A stretch of DNA of 11,517 nt from Deltaproteobacteria bacterium (GCA_030665705.1 DAOUZG010000024.1:1-11517), one strand, 5' to 3'; counted from the first letter of the stretch, positions 4,758-11,517 are shown. Translations and numbers: made by a program. Notes: generated by a model from the letters alone, not told the origin.

Positions 4758-6089
4758 ATGACTGGGGGGTGGGAGGCCGTCCGCGAGGCGGTGCGGCCTC
4801 GGGTGGGCTCGTCCGCGTTCGACGCCTGGTTCCGGGAACTTGAGGGGCAGCTCGAGCAAAACGTGCTGGTGCTTCGGTGTCCGAACCGGTTCACCCGGGA
4901 CTGGATCCGAGCCCGGTACGGACGCCTGATTACCGAGGTCTGTTCGTCTATCGAGCGGGTCGAGTATCAGGTGGACCCGAAACTCGGCGGTCGGGCCGAC
5001 AAGCCAGCGCGCGCACGGCACACGCCCACCGCACCGCCTCGCTCTGCCCCCACCGACACCACGTTCGACACGTTCGTCGCGGGACCGAGCAACGCGCTTG
5101 CGCTGGAGGCCGCACGGGCCGTCGCGCGCGGACAGGCGGGGCCCTGCAGCCCGTTGGCTCTGGCCGGTCCCTCAGGGGTCGGAAAGACGCATCTGTGCCG
5201 CGCCATCCAGGAAACCGTCGACGAACCGATTCTCTACCGCTCGGCCGACGAGTTCACGTCGGAGGTCACCCGTGCCATGCGCACGGGTCAGATGGAGACG
5301 ATCCGTCATCGGTATCGCCGTTCGCTGAACGTCTTGATTCTCGAAGACGTGCAGTTTCTCGCGGGCAAGAAGGCAACGCAGATCGAATTCTTTCACACGC
5401 TGGACCATCTGCTCTCGGAGGGTAAGCGAGTGATCGTCTCGGCCGATCGTCTGCCTCACGAGATCGAGGGTCTGCACGAGGGCGTTCGTTCACGGATAGC
5501 GTCCGGGCTCGTCGCCTACATCGGCCCGCCCGAGCTCGAGACCCGCCGGGCGATTCTCCGAGAGAAGGTGGCGTCGGGCGGTTTTCGACTGGACGACGAA
5601 TGCCTGGAGATTCTCGCGACACGCCCGGTCGACAGCGTCCGCGATCTACTCGCCGGCCTGAACCAGGTGGTGGCGCGCGCCTCGCTTCTGCGGGCGCGGC
5701 CCAGCCCGGAGCTGGTTCACGCAGCGCTCAAGGCCGTCGACGTGCCGGGTCGTCGCCACTCCGTCGACGAGGTCGCCGCGATGGTCGCCCGCGCCTACTC
5801 CATGACGCCGGTCGATCTCCGGAGCCGCAGCCGCAGGCGTCGCATCGTGCGCCCCCGTCAGCTGGCGATGTATCTGTGTCGGCGCTACACCGATGCCTCG
5901 CTCCTCGAGATCGGACAGCTCTTCCTTCGAGACAACTCGAGCGTGCGTTACGCGATCGAGGCGGTTGAGCGACGCATTCTCGAGCAGCCGCAGATGCGCT
6001 ACGAACTCGAGTCGCTGACGGCGCGGCTCAGCCCGCTTCGCCCGAGCCGTACTGTCGTCGGTAGTACTCCCGGTATTCGCCCGACTTGA
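4758..6089 (+). CDS. dnaA: Chromosomal replication initiator DnaA, divergent form
   Basis: 443 residues, within the usual DnaA range. DnaA is an ATP-dependent AAA+ protein that binds DnaA boxes and opens the origin. Domain I is 'WEAVREAV...FDAWF' (5-25) and a short linker ends near residue 100. The AAA+ domain opens with the hallmark 'FDTFVAGPSNALA' (103-115), followed by Walker A 'GPSGVGKTH' (137-145), Walker B 'LILEDVQF' (193-200, usually IDDIQF), sensor 1 'VIVSADR', the arginine finger in 'VRSRI' (Arg246), 'GLVAYIGPPELETR' (250-263), and sensor 2 'SVRDL' (Arg295). Domain IV has 'IVRPRQLAMYLCR', but the base-contacting signature DHTT reads DNSS (392-395). I chose the ATG at 4758 because domain I begins there; upstream in-frame codons lack homology. 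No dnaN, recF or gyrB follows. The last 20 codons overlap rmlB antisense. Confidence 0.92.
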   Translation: MTGGWEAVREAVRPRVGSSAFDAWFRELEGQLEQNVLVLRCPNRFTRDWIRARYGRLITEVCSSIERVEYQVDPKLGGRADKPARARHTPTAPPRSAPTDTTFDTFVAGPSNALALEAARAVARGQAGPCSPLALAGPSGVGKTHLCRAIQETVDEPILYRSADEFTSEVTRAMRTGQMETIRHRYRRSLNVLILEDVQFLAGKKATQIEFFHTLDHLLSEGKRVIVSADRLPHEIEGLHEGVRSRIASGLVAYIGPPELETRRAILREKVASGGFRLDDECLEILATRPVDSVRDLLAGLNQVVARASLLRARPSPELVHAALKAVDVPGRRHSVDEVAAMVARAYSMTPVDLRSRSRRRRIVRPRQLAMYLCRRYTDASLLEIGQLFLRDNSSVRYAIEAVERRILEQPQMRYELESLTARLSPLRPSRTVVGSTPGIRPT

Positions 6090-7056
6090 TCGGCTCCCAC
6101 CAGTCGCGCTTCTCCTGATACCAGCGGATCGTGCGCTCGAGCCCGACCTCCAGGTCAACGGTGGGCTCCCAGCCCAGAGCCCGAATCTTCTGGCAGTCGA
6201 CCGCGTAGCGCTGGTCGTGGCCCGGACGCAGCCCTTCGACGGGACGGATGAGCGATTCAGGCTTGCCGAGCGCCCGAAGGATCAACCGCGTAACCTCAGC
6301 GTTCGTGACCTCGGGCTGCTGGTTCGCTCCGACGTTGTAGACCTCCCCGGACCGTCCTTCGTGCAGTAGGAGGAGTAGCGCGCGGCAGTGATCCTCCACG
6401 AAGAGCCAGTCACGCACCTGAGTTCCGCCATCGTAGAGGGGGAGCGGCTCGTCCTCCATCGCATTGGTGACAAACAACGGAACGACCTTCTCGGGATACT
6501 GATAGGGCCCGTAGTTGTTCGTGCAGCGTGACACCATCACATCGGTGCCGAACGTCCGGTAGAAAGAGAGCGCCTGCTCGTCGCCGCCGGCTTTGGAGGC
6601 CGCGTAGGGACTCGTCGGCCGGGGAAGCGCAGACTCGTCTGCGTAGACGCCGAGGGGGATGTCACCGTACACCTCATCGGTTCCCACCTGGAGGAAGCGT
6701 GCCCGGCTGTTCGTTCCGCGGACCGCATCCAGCAGGACGTACGTGCCGAAGACGTTCGTCCGGATGAAATCGCCCGCCGACTCTTTGGTGGAGCGGTCGA
6801 CGTGGGTCTCCGCGGCGAAGTTGACGATCCAGTCCGCATCACCGACCAACTCCTCCGCCTGAACCGGATCGCGGATGTCCCCGTGCACGAACCGGTACCG
6901 AGGGGAGTCGGCGATCTCCTCGAGATTTCGAGGATTCCCGGCGTATGTGAGCAGATCGAGGTTGATGACCGCGGAGTCCGGCTCCTCCGCGAGGAGGAGG
7001 TGGATGAAGTTAGATCCGATGAACCCGCACCCCCCGGTCACGAGAACCCGACGCAT
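6028..7056 (-). CDS. rfbB (rmlB): dTDP-glucose 4,6-dehydratase
   Basis: 342 residues, full length for RmlB. This extended short-chain dehydrogenase uses tightly bound NAD to convert dTDP-glucose to dTDP-4-keto-6-deoxyglucose, the branch point to dTDP-L-rhamnose and other surface deoxysugars. Visible motifs are the Rossmann 'TGGCGFIGSNF' (7-17), the 'AAETHVDRS' loop (81-89), the catalytic 'TDEVYG' (Thr126, Asp127, Glu128), Y-x-x-x-K (Tyr151, Lys155), 'NNYGPYQYPEK' (180-190) and the family's C-terminal 'YREYYRRQYG'. A GAGGAG (7071-7066) lies 9 nt before the ATG. It follows cofH by 57 bp on the same strand, so co-transcription is possible. rfbA, rfbC and rfbD are not in view. Its 3' end overlaps dnaA by 62 bp in antisense. 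Confidence 0.96.
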   Translation of the reverse strand: MRRVLVTGGCGFIGSNFIHLLLAEEPDSAVINLDLLTYAGNPRNLEEIADSPRYRFVHGDIRDPVQAEELVGDADWIVNFAAETHVDRSTKESAGDFIRTNVFGTYVLLDAVRGTNSRARFLQVGTDEVYGDIPLGVYADESALPRPTSPYAASKAGGDEQALSFYRTFGTDVMVSRCTNNYGPYQYPEKVVPLFVTNAMEDEPLPLYDGGTQVRDWLFVEDHCRALLLLLHEGRSGEVYNVGANQQPEVTNAEVTRLILRALGKPESLIRPVEGLRPGHDQRYAVDCQKIRALGWEPTVDLEVGLERTIRWYQEKRDWWEPIKSGEYREYYRRQYGSGEAG

Positions 7057-7113
7057 GCGCCCGTGCTCCTCAGGCGCCCCCCGCGCCGCCGCGAGCCGAA
7101 CGCCTACCGCTCG

Positions 7114-8340
7114 CTAGTATCCGGAACCGAGCGAGACGTGCCAGGTCCGCGCGGCGGGGGCGACCGGGACTGCGTCCCGCCCGGGCTGCCCCGTAGTCTG
7201 CTCCCGCCGACCGTAGGTCGTCGTGCGTTCGTACGGGATGCGCCCCAGCTCCCGGATCAACCGCTCGATCTCCTCGACCGGCAGGTTGTCCCCGTGCTCG
7301 GACCCCGCCGCCTTGCTGATCGACTCCTCCATCAGCGTTCCACCGAAGTCGTTCGCACCCGACAGCAGACCCAGCTGAGCAAGCTTGGGCCCCATCTTGA
7401 CCCAGGAGACCTGGACGTTGCGGATCCAGGGCCGCAGGAAGAGACGCGCGACGGCGACCATCCGGAGGTCCTCCGCCATGGAGGCTCCGGGCCGCGATCC
7501 CTGCTCGGTGTAGAGCTTCGTGTTCGGATGGATAAAGCCGAGCGGCACGAGCTCCGTGAAGCCGCCCGTGTCCTTCTGGATGCTGCGCAGGAGATCGAGG
7601 TGGGCGGCCAGGTGGTACTCGGTCTCGAGGTGCCCGTACATCACGGTCGAGCTCGATCGGAGACCCACGGCGTGCGCGGTCGTGACGATCTCGACCCATC
7701 GGTCGGTCATGAGCTTCCGGGGCGAGAGGATCTTGCGGATCTCGTCGTCCAGGATTTCCGCTGCCGTACCCGGGATCGTTCCGAGCCCCGCCTCCTTCAG
7801 CATCGCGAGATAGTCGCGGAGGCTCATGCCGCCCGACTTCTGGTGTCCGAAGTGGATCTCCTCGGGGGAGAACGCGTGAATGTCTATGTCCGGGAACTCC
7901 TTCTTGATCGCGCAGATGATCTCCCGGTACCAGAAGCCGTCCTTGTTGGGATGGATCCCTCCCTGAATACAGACCTCGGAGGCGCCCTTCTCCCAGGCGT
8001 CCCTGGTTTGCTCGAGGATATGGTCGAGTCCGCGGTCGTAGGCGTCCTCATCGTGCTTGTGCCGCGAGAACCCGCAAAACGAGCACCCCACGTAGCAGAT
8101 GTTCGTGAAGTTGATGTTGCGGTTGAACACGTAGGAGACCTCGTTTCCCACGTCCTCGTCCCGCGCGAGATCGGCCACCATGCACAGCACCTGCAGATCC
8201 CGGCCCTGCGCCCGAAGCAGGGTCCTGGCGTCCTCGCGGCTGAGTTCCCGTCCCTCGAGCGCCGCCTCGAGCGCCGCCCGCACTCGGTGGGTCGTTCCAC
8301 GCAGGACCCGCTCGGCCAGGTCGACTCCCGTCGAGCTCAT
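7114..8340 (-). CDS. cofH: CofH, 5-amino-6-(D-ribitylamino)uracil:L-tyrosine 4-hydroxyphenyl transferase
   Basis: A 408-residue radical SAM enzyme. With CofG it makes Fo, the deazaflavin core of coenzyme F420: CofH joins the 4-hydroxybenzyl radical from tyrosine to the flavin precursor 5-amino-6-ribitylaminouracil. The iron-sulfur motif C-x3-C-x2-C is 'CYVGCSFC' (Cys82, Cys86, Cys89). Further family marks are 'NRNINFTNIC', 'EVCIQGGIHP', 'IHAFSPEEI', 'GLGTIPGTAAEIL', 'TVMYGHLE' and 'ANDFGGTLMEE'. About 27 residues after 'TTYGRREQ' (Thr-, Pro- and Ala-rich) are an extra tail with no recognisable motif. The ATG overlaps the cofG stop by 4 bp (8337-8340), pointing to translational coupling and matched expression. 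The two genes are separate here rather than fused as in actinobacterial FbiC. Confidence 0.95.
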   Translation of the reverse strand: MSSTGVDLAERVLRGTTHRVRAALEAALEGRELSREDARTLLRAQGRDLQVLCMVADLARDEDVGNEVSYVFNRNINFTNICYVGCSFCGFSRHKHDEDAYDRGLDHILEQTRDAWEKGASEVCIQGGIHPNKDGFWYREIICAIKKEFPDIDIHAFSPEEIHFGHQKSGGMSLRDYLAMLKEAGLGTIPGTAAEILDDEIRKILSPRKLMTDRWVEIVTTAHAVGLRSSSTVMYGHLETEYHLAAHLDLLRSIQKDTGGFTELVPLGFIHPNTKLYTEQGSRPGASMAEDLRMVAVARLFLRPWIRNVQVSWVKMGPKLAQLGLLSGANDFGGTLMEESISKAAGSEHGDNLPVEEIERLIRELGRIPYERTTTYGRREQTTGQPGRDAVPVAPAARTWHVSLGSGY

Positions 8341-9575
8341 CTCACTCTCTCCTCCCCAACCGCACGCGTCTGCGGATAGCCGGCCTCATCGGAGACCTCA
8401 CGGAGTCTAGCGAGCATCCCGGGATCGAAGAACTCGGGACGCCCCCGCACGAACTCGGGATAAACACAGAGGCGTTCGCGGAGTCGGTAGCCCGCCGTCT
8501 CGGTTCGACGCCGGAGGTCGGCCAGCTCCGGCCAGGGAGCCTCCGGGTTGATGTAGTCGATGGTCACGGGTGAGACCCCACCCCAGTCGTTGAGTCCCGA
8601 GCGTACGAGAAGCTCCAGCGACGTCGGCGACAGGTTCGGCGGGGCCTGGATGTTCATCTGCTGACCGAGCAGCAGTCGCGCGAGCGCCACCGTAGCAGCC
8701 ATCACCTCGTCGGTGGGAATCGGGCGATGCGCCGCCGGAGTGCCGGGCTTGGGGTGGAAGTTCTGAACGATCACCTCCTGGATGTGTCCGTGATCCCGGT
8801 GGAGGTTGCAGATCGCCAGGAGCGTGTCGACGCGTTCATCCGGCGTCTCGCCGATGCCGATCAGGATTCCGCTCGTAAACGGGATCCGGAGCTCGCCGGC
8901 CTCGCGCGTCATCCGGAGACGGACCTCGGGCTCCTTGTCGGGGGCGTAGTAATGAGCCTCCCCTCGCTCGCGAAGCCGCGGACTCGTGGTCTCGAGCATG
9001 AGCCCCATACTCGCGTTCCACGGGCGAAGCCGTTGCATCTCCTCCCTCGAGAGGATGCCCGCGTTGGTGTGGGGAAACATGCCTTCCTCGAACGCCACGC
9101 GACACGAATCGACGAGATACTCTGCGGTCGAGCGGTAGCCCGCCCTATCGAGCGCGTCGCGATAATCACGGTAGGCGATCTCGGGCTTGTCTCCGAGGCA
9201 GAAGAGCGCCTCCCGACACCCGGCGCGCAGACCCGCTCGAACCGCGGACCGCACCTCATCGAGCGTCCAGGTCTTCGCCTCCGCGGAGCGCGGATCCTTC
9301 GCGAAGCCACAGTAAGAGCAGCGGTTCCGACAGAGATTGGTGAGGGGGATGAAGACGTTCTTCGAGACGGTGATCTCGCGCCCGTGACCGCGGACCCCGA
9401 GCTCGTTCGCCGCCTCGAGCAGCGGCTCGAGGATGGACCGGTCCCCCCGCTCCACGCGCTGGGCGATCGCCGCACTCGTGGCTCGATCGAGCGGCTCGGC
9501 ATCCACGGCTTTGCGAATGCGCTCGAGAAGCTCTGCCCGGGTTGCAGGGCGAGCTGCAGGGGGGGGTGCCATCAT
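8337..9575 (-). CDS. cofG: CofG, 7,8-didemethyl-8-hydroxy-5-deazariboflavin (Fo) synthase
   Basis: A 412-residue radical SAM enzyme that closes the deazaflavin ring of the CofH product to give Fo. The cluster motif is 'CRNRCSYC' (Cys82, Cys86, Cys89) after 'KNVFIPLTNL'. Other family marks are 'EALFCLGDKPE', 'PHTNAGILSREEM', 'GLMLETTSPRL', 'PFTSGILIGIGET', 'IQEVIVQNFHPKPGT', and 'LNDWGGVSPVTIDYINPE', which separates CofG from CofH. The first 60 residues are a helical N-terminal extension. The start is ATG 9575 (a second ATG is at 9572), with GGGGA about 5-9 nt upstream. A TAGGAT (9608-9603) could be the -10, but no -35 is evident. It is first in the cofG-cofH(-rmlB) run and diverges from the Nudix gene over 96 bp. 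Later F420 genes (cofC/fbiD, cofD, cofE) are not in the window. Confidence 0.95.
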   Translation of the reverse strand: MMAPPPAARPATRAELLERIRKAVDAEPLDRATSAAIAQRVERGDRSILEPLLEAANELGVRGHGREITVSKNVFIPLTNLCRNRCSYCGFAKDPRSAEAKTWTLDEVRSAVRAGLRAGCREALFCLGDKPEIAYRDYRDALDRAGYRSTAEYLVDSCRVAFEEGMFPHTNAGILSREEMQRLRPWNASMGLMLETTSPRLRERGEAHYYAPDKEPEVRLRMTREAGELRIPFTSGILIGIGETPDERVDTLLAICNLHRDHGHIQEVIVQNFHPKPGTPAAHRPIPTDEVMAATVALARLLLGQQMNIQAPPNLSPTSLELLVRSGLNDWGGVSPVTIDYINPEAPWPELADLRRRTETAGYRLRERLCVYPEFVRGRPEFFDPGMLARLREVSDEAGYPQTRAVGEERVR

Positions 9576-9659
9576 CTCGTCCCCGACGAAATCAGGATGA
9601 GAATCCTAGCACACCCGGGGGGCCGCAGACCCCGCGTTAGCTCGGACTGCTCATCGGGG

Positions 9660-9665
9660 TAGACT
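9660..9665 (+). promoter_or_regulatory. -10-like TAGACT directly before the Nudix gene
   Basis: TAGACT matches the -10 consensus at four of six bases including the T-A-T key positions. TTAGCT (9637-9642) stands 17 bp upstream as a weak -35. The predicted transcript start, 7 nt after the box, is exactly the GTG at 9672, so the message could be leaderless. A GGGG at 9656-9659 is 12 nt from the GTG and would lie outside such a transcript. Confidence 0.35.
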
Positions 9666-9671
9666 CCTCCC

Positions 9672-10157
9672 GTGGCCGACCGAAGTGAGGCGGTGCTCGT
9701 GACCCTTGCGTTCGTCCGTGCCGGGGAACACGTACTCCTGATCCGGGTCTCTCCCGATAAAGACAAGTTCGCGGGACTGTGGAACGGGCTCGGGGGACAC
9801 GTCCGTCCGGGAGAGGACATCCGCGAGGCGGCACGACGCGAGATCCGCGAGGAGACCGGGCTCGAGCCGCGTGAGCTACGGCTTCGCGGGGTCGTGCACG
9901 AGTCTGGACTGCTGGGCAGATCGCACGTTCTGTTTCTCTTCACGGCGCGTGCTCACAAGGGGGAGGTAAGTACGACCCGGCAGGTGACACACGAAGGAGA
10001 GCTGGCCTGGTTTCGCCCGGACGAAATTCCCTGGGACCGGGTTGTCCCCGATCTCCGTGCACTCCTTCCGAGGCTCCTGAAGGGCGACGAGATCCTATTC
10101 GCCGTGCAGGAGTTCGACGGTACCGACCGACCGGTCCGCCTCTGCGTGAGTTCCTAG
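9672..10157 (+). CDS. Nudix (MutT-type) hydrolase
   Basis: 161 residues with a perfect Nudix box at 42-64: G-x5-E (Gly42, Glu48), then seven residues and R-E-I-R-E-E-T-G-L (56-64), whose glutamates bind the catalytic magnesium. Preceding 'VLLIRVSPDKDKFAGLWNGLGG' is typical of MutT/MTH1-like enzymes that hydrolyse nucleoside diphosphates linked to another group, such as oxidised nucleotides. 'HESGLLGRSHVLFLFTAR' and 'GELAWFRPDEIP' complete the fold. The exact substrate cannot be read from the sequence. The start is GTG 9672; no other start gives a complete first strand. It is transcribed divergently from cofG and convergently with the methyltransferase gene, sharing the stop palindrome CTAG (10154-10157). 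It is probably monocistronic. Confidence 0.93.
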   Translation: MADRSEAVLVTLAFVRAGEHVLLIRVSPDKDKFAGLWNGLGGHVRPGEDIREAARREIREETGLEPRELRLRGVVHESGLLGRSHVLFLFTARAHKGEVSTTRQVTHEGELAWFRPDEIPWDRVVPDLRALLPRLLKGDEILFAVQEFDGTDRPVRLCVSS

Positions 10158-11041
10158 GGTGGTTGTACGTCGCGTTGCTCGGCAAGGGATGAGCGACGAC
10201 GACCGAACTCTTCAACGCTGGGACGGGCGAACGCCAGGCGCTGGCGCATGGCGCGTACGGCTTCGGGGTTCGAATCGATCAGGATGAAGCCGCGATCGAG
10301 GCGCGCGGCGGCTTCTCCCAGGGTGCCGCTCCCCGCAAAGAAGTCGAGGACGAGCTCCCCCGGGTTCGAGTGGACGCGCACGATCCTCTTGAGGATCACG
10401 AGGGGCTTCTGCGTCGGGTAACCCGTCCGCTCGTGACCCCGGGTCGGCACGACCGTCTGCCACCAGACATCGGTCAGGGTCTTCCCTCTCTTCGCCTTCT
10501 CCGGCGTCACGAGCTGGGGCGCGAGATAGGGGACGCGCTCCACCGCGTCGTAGTGGAACGTGTACGCGCTTGGATCCTTCACGTACCAGAGGATGTTGTC
10601 GTGCTTCGCGGGCCAGCGTCGGCGGGTCCGGCCGCCGTAATCGTAGGCCCAGATGATCTCGTTCACGAAACACGCTCGCCCGAAGATCCTATCGAGTAGA
10701 ACCTTGCAGTAGTGGACCTCCCGGTAATCGAGGTGCACGAACATCGAGCCTTGCGGCGAGAGAATCCGGTGCGCTTCGTGGAGGCGCGGCTCGAGAAAGC
10801 CCAGAAAATCGTCGAACCGGTCGTCGAACGATCCCGTTCCGAGGACGCTCGTCCGATAGCGGCGGCCGTGAAAGCCCTCTCGGTCTCCCGCGACGTCATC
10901 GCGCGTCACCTGGATCCGCGTGTGTCGTTGCTCGCGGTGTGTGTTGAAGGGGGGATCGATGTAGATCAGGTCGACCGACTCCTTCTCGATGGTCGGCAGG
11001 ACCTCGAGGTTGTCCGCAAGAATGATCCTCCGGACCGTCAC
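10154..11041 (-). CDS. Beta-class DNA methyltransferase (probably N6-adenine), orphan
   Basis: About 295 residues from GTG 11041. The catalytic motif IV 'DLIYIDPPFNT' (DPPF at about 29-32) precedes the SAM-binding motif I 'DFFAGSGT' (about 233-240), the order that defines the beta group. 'GYPTQKPLVILKRIV' before motif I is characteristic of this group. DPPF suggests N6-adenine methylation, whereas N4-cytosine enzymes usually have SPPY. The target site cannot be deduced. The Arg/Asp-rich stretch at about 36-75 and the middle 'GGRTRRRWPAKHDNILWYVK' are likely to contribute to the target-recognition region. GTG 11041 has two tandem purine-rich sites (GGAGGGGAGGG, 11055-11045), the nearer about 9 nt away. 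An earlier ATG at 11098 adds 19 basic residues without homology. No restriction endonuclease is adjacent, so it may serve regulation or cell-cycle control rather than defence. Confidence 0.9.
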   Translation of the reverse strand: MTVRRIILADNLEVLPTIEKESVDLIYIDPPFNTHREQRHTRIQVTRDDVAGDREGFHGRRYRTSVLGTGSFDDRFDDFLGFLEPRLHEAHRILSPQGSMFVHLDYREVHYCKVLLDRIFGRACFVNEIIWAYDYGGRTRRRWPAKHDNILWYVKDPSAYTFHYDAVERVPYLAPQLVTPEKAKRGKTLTDVWWQTVVPTRGHERTGYPTQKPLVILKRIVRVHSNPGELVLDFFAGSGTLGEAAARLDRGFILIDSNPEAVRAMRQRLAFARPSVEEFGRRRSSLAEQRDVQPP

Positions 11042-11111
11042 ACGCCCTCCCCTCCGTGCGTCTTTTCGCTCCCGCGCAGCACGCCCACGCCCGTACACCC
11101 GAGGATAGCCG

Positions 11112-11453
11112 TCAGGACAGGATGCGCGCCTCTATTGCCGGTGGAAAGAGGGAGAGCCCGGCGTGACAGAAGCGGAGGATCACGGAGAGGTTCTTTCGTG
11201 CGCCCCGATCTCCCCCGAAAAGGGGCCGGGACTCCTCCAGGTTTTCGAGCAGTCGACGGCCCATGGCCCCGGGCCCCGAGGGGCGATCCCCCGCCGGACC
11301 CCGACCCGCGCGGGGCTCCTCCACCGCGCCGCGCGGGCTCCCCGCGCGCGGACTCCCCCCGCGCTGACTCCCCCCGCGCTGACTCCCCCCGGGCAGGCTC
11401 CCCGGGTAAGCGCCTGCATCGAGCAAGTCGGGCAGCCAGGCGGGGCGCGTCAC
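11112..11453 (-). CDS. Hypothetical small protein with pentapeptide repeats (doubtful)
   Basis: A 113-residue frame I do not recognise. 'AWLPDLLDAGAYPGS' leads into Gly-Ser-Arg pentapeptides (GGSQR, GGSQR, GGSPR, AGSPR; about 22-41), then a Gly/Pro/Arg-rich section, then a more protein-like end 'LLENLEESRPLFGG...LSVILRFCHAGLSLFPP' (68-105). In favour of a real gene, its GTG (11453-11451) overlaps the TGA of the upstream frame as GTGA, and it runs head-to-tail toward the methyltransferase gene about 70 bp away. Against it, low-complexity GC-rich DNA gives long open frames by chance, and the ribosome site (AAGAG) is weak. It could also be the frame-shifted remnant of a longer gene. Confidence 0.35.
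   Translation of the reverse strand: MTRPAWLPDLLDAGAYPGSLPGGSQRGGSQRGGSPRAGSPRGAVEEPRAGRGPAGDRPSGPGAMGRRLLENLEESRPLFGGDRGARKNLSVILRFCHAGLSLFPPAIEARILS
11336..11410. repeat. Degenerate 15-bp tandem repeat, five units
   Basis: Two identical units, GACTCCCCCCGCGCT, lie at 11351-11365 and 11366-11380. Related units lie at 11336-11350, 11381-11395 and 11396-11410. A 15-bp period keeps the frame and encodes the pentapeptide repeats of the overlapping minus-strand reading frame. Confidence 0.75.
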
Positions 11454-11517
11454 CGCTCTTGCGACACGGCGTCGCTCTCGCGGGGCTTCATCGCTATCCT
11501 CGCCCCGACCGTGATTC
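11450..11517 (-). CDS. C-terminal end of a gene running off the right edge (tentative)
   Basis: A minus-strand frame is open from the window edge to TGA at 11452-11450 and would end '...ITVGARIAMKPRESDAVSQER'. Its stop overlaps the next GTG in GTGA, the arrangement of coupled genes. With only about 22 codons visible, no family can be named. An ATG at 11491 preceded by GAGG could instead begin a 13-codon leader-like ORF. Confidence 0.3.
   Translation of the reverse strand, partial: ITVGARIAMKPRESDAVSQER

Noticed and set aside
6802..8379. Plus-strand 525-codon open frame opposite rmlB and cofH
   Set aside because: It is the antisense shadow of two clearly identified enzymes and has the Arg/Asp/Leu/Val-rich composition of GC-rich reverse frames.
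8727..9662. Plus-strand 311-codon open frame opposite cofG
   Set aside because: Antisense shadow of cofG with no recognisable domain.
11336..11410. CRISPR-like array
   Set aside because: Units are 15 bp, directly abutting and without spacers; they are an in-frame tandem repeat.
10154..11453. Restriction-modification system with the right-edge ORF as nuclease
   Set aside because: The 113-residue frame shows no nuclease motif and is itself doubtful.

Overview
The window is high-GC, gene-dense bacterial chromosome with short gaps, short head-to-tail overlaps and frequent strand switches. I cannot place it to species. A LysM/TPR protein with a 'SPK' tail like those of deltaproteobacterial and myxobacterial proteins, a protein resembling the CcmI C-terminal domain, separate CofG and CofH enzymes for the F420 chromophore, and a divergent DnaA together suggest a deep or uncultured proteobacterium-like lineage (Myxococcota- or Binatota-like). 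This is inference. I see no rRNA, tRNA, insertion sequence, phage gene or CRISPR array.

Positions 1-3467 hold envelope and household genes: a secreted LysM/TPR protein and a small tail-anchored protein (plus strand), a CcmI-C-like exported protein (minus), then a methylthioribose-kinase-like phosphotransferase translationally coupled to a DUF4149 membrane protein (plus). Positions 3468-3817 carry a small ribbon-helix-helix-like protein behind an AT-rich stretch of phased A/T tracts. Positions 3814-6089 are the most interesting part: a YgjP/SprT-like zinc metallopeptidase (minus) and dnaA (plus) diverge from a 446-bp non-coding region. That region contains three TGTGGA motifs spaced 11 and 21 bp apart, one of them 8/9 to the DnaA-box consensus. 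It is the best candidate for a replication origin or a dnaA autoregulatory site. The DnaA itself has lost the usual DHTT signature in its DNA-binding domain.

Positions 6028-9575 are a minus-strand run cofG-cofH-rmlB. CofG and CofH together make Fo, the deazaflavin of F420, and RmlB makes dTDP-4-keto-6-deoxyglucose for surface sugars. A Nudix hydrolase (plus) diverges from cofG and converges on an orphan beta-class DNA methyltransferase (minus). The right edge holds a doubtful small repeat-rich ORF and the tail of another minus-strand frame.

Two layout features recur. All four convergent gene pairs overlap at their 3' ends (8, 4, 62 and 4 bp), two of them sharing a palindromic CTAG as both stops. 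Several divergently arranged starts have a -10-like hexamer almost against the start codon, which suggests leaderless or near-leaderless transcripts. I found no clearly new multi-gene system. The dnaA/candidate-origin block is the part most worth following up.
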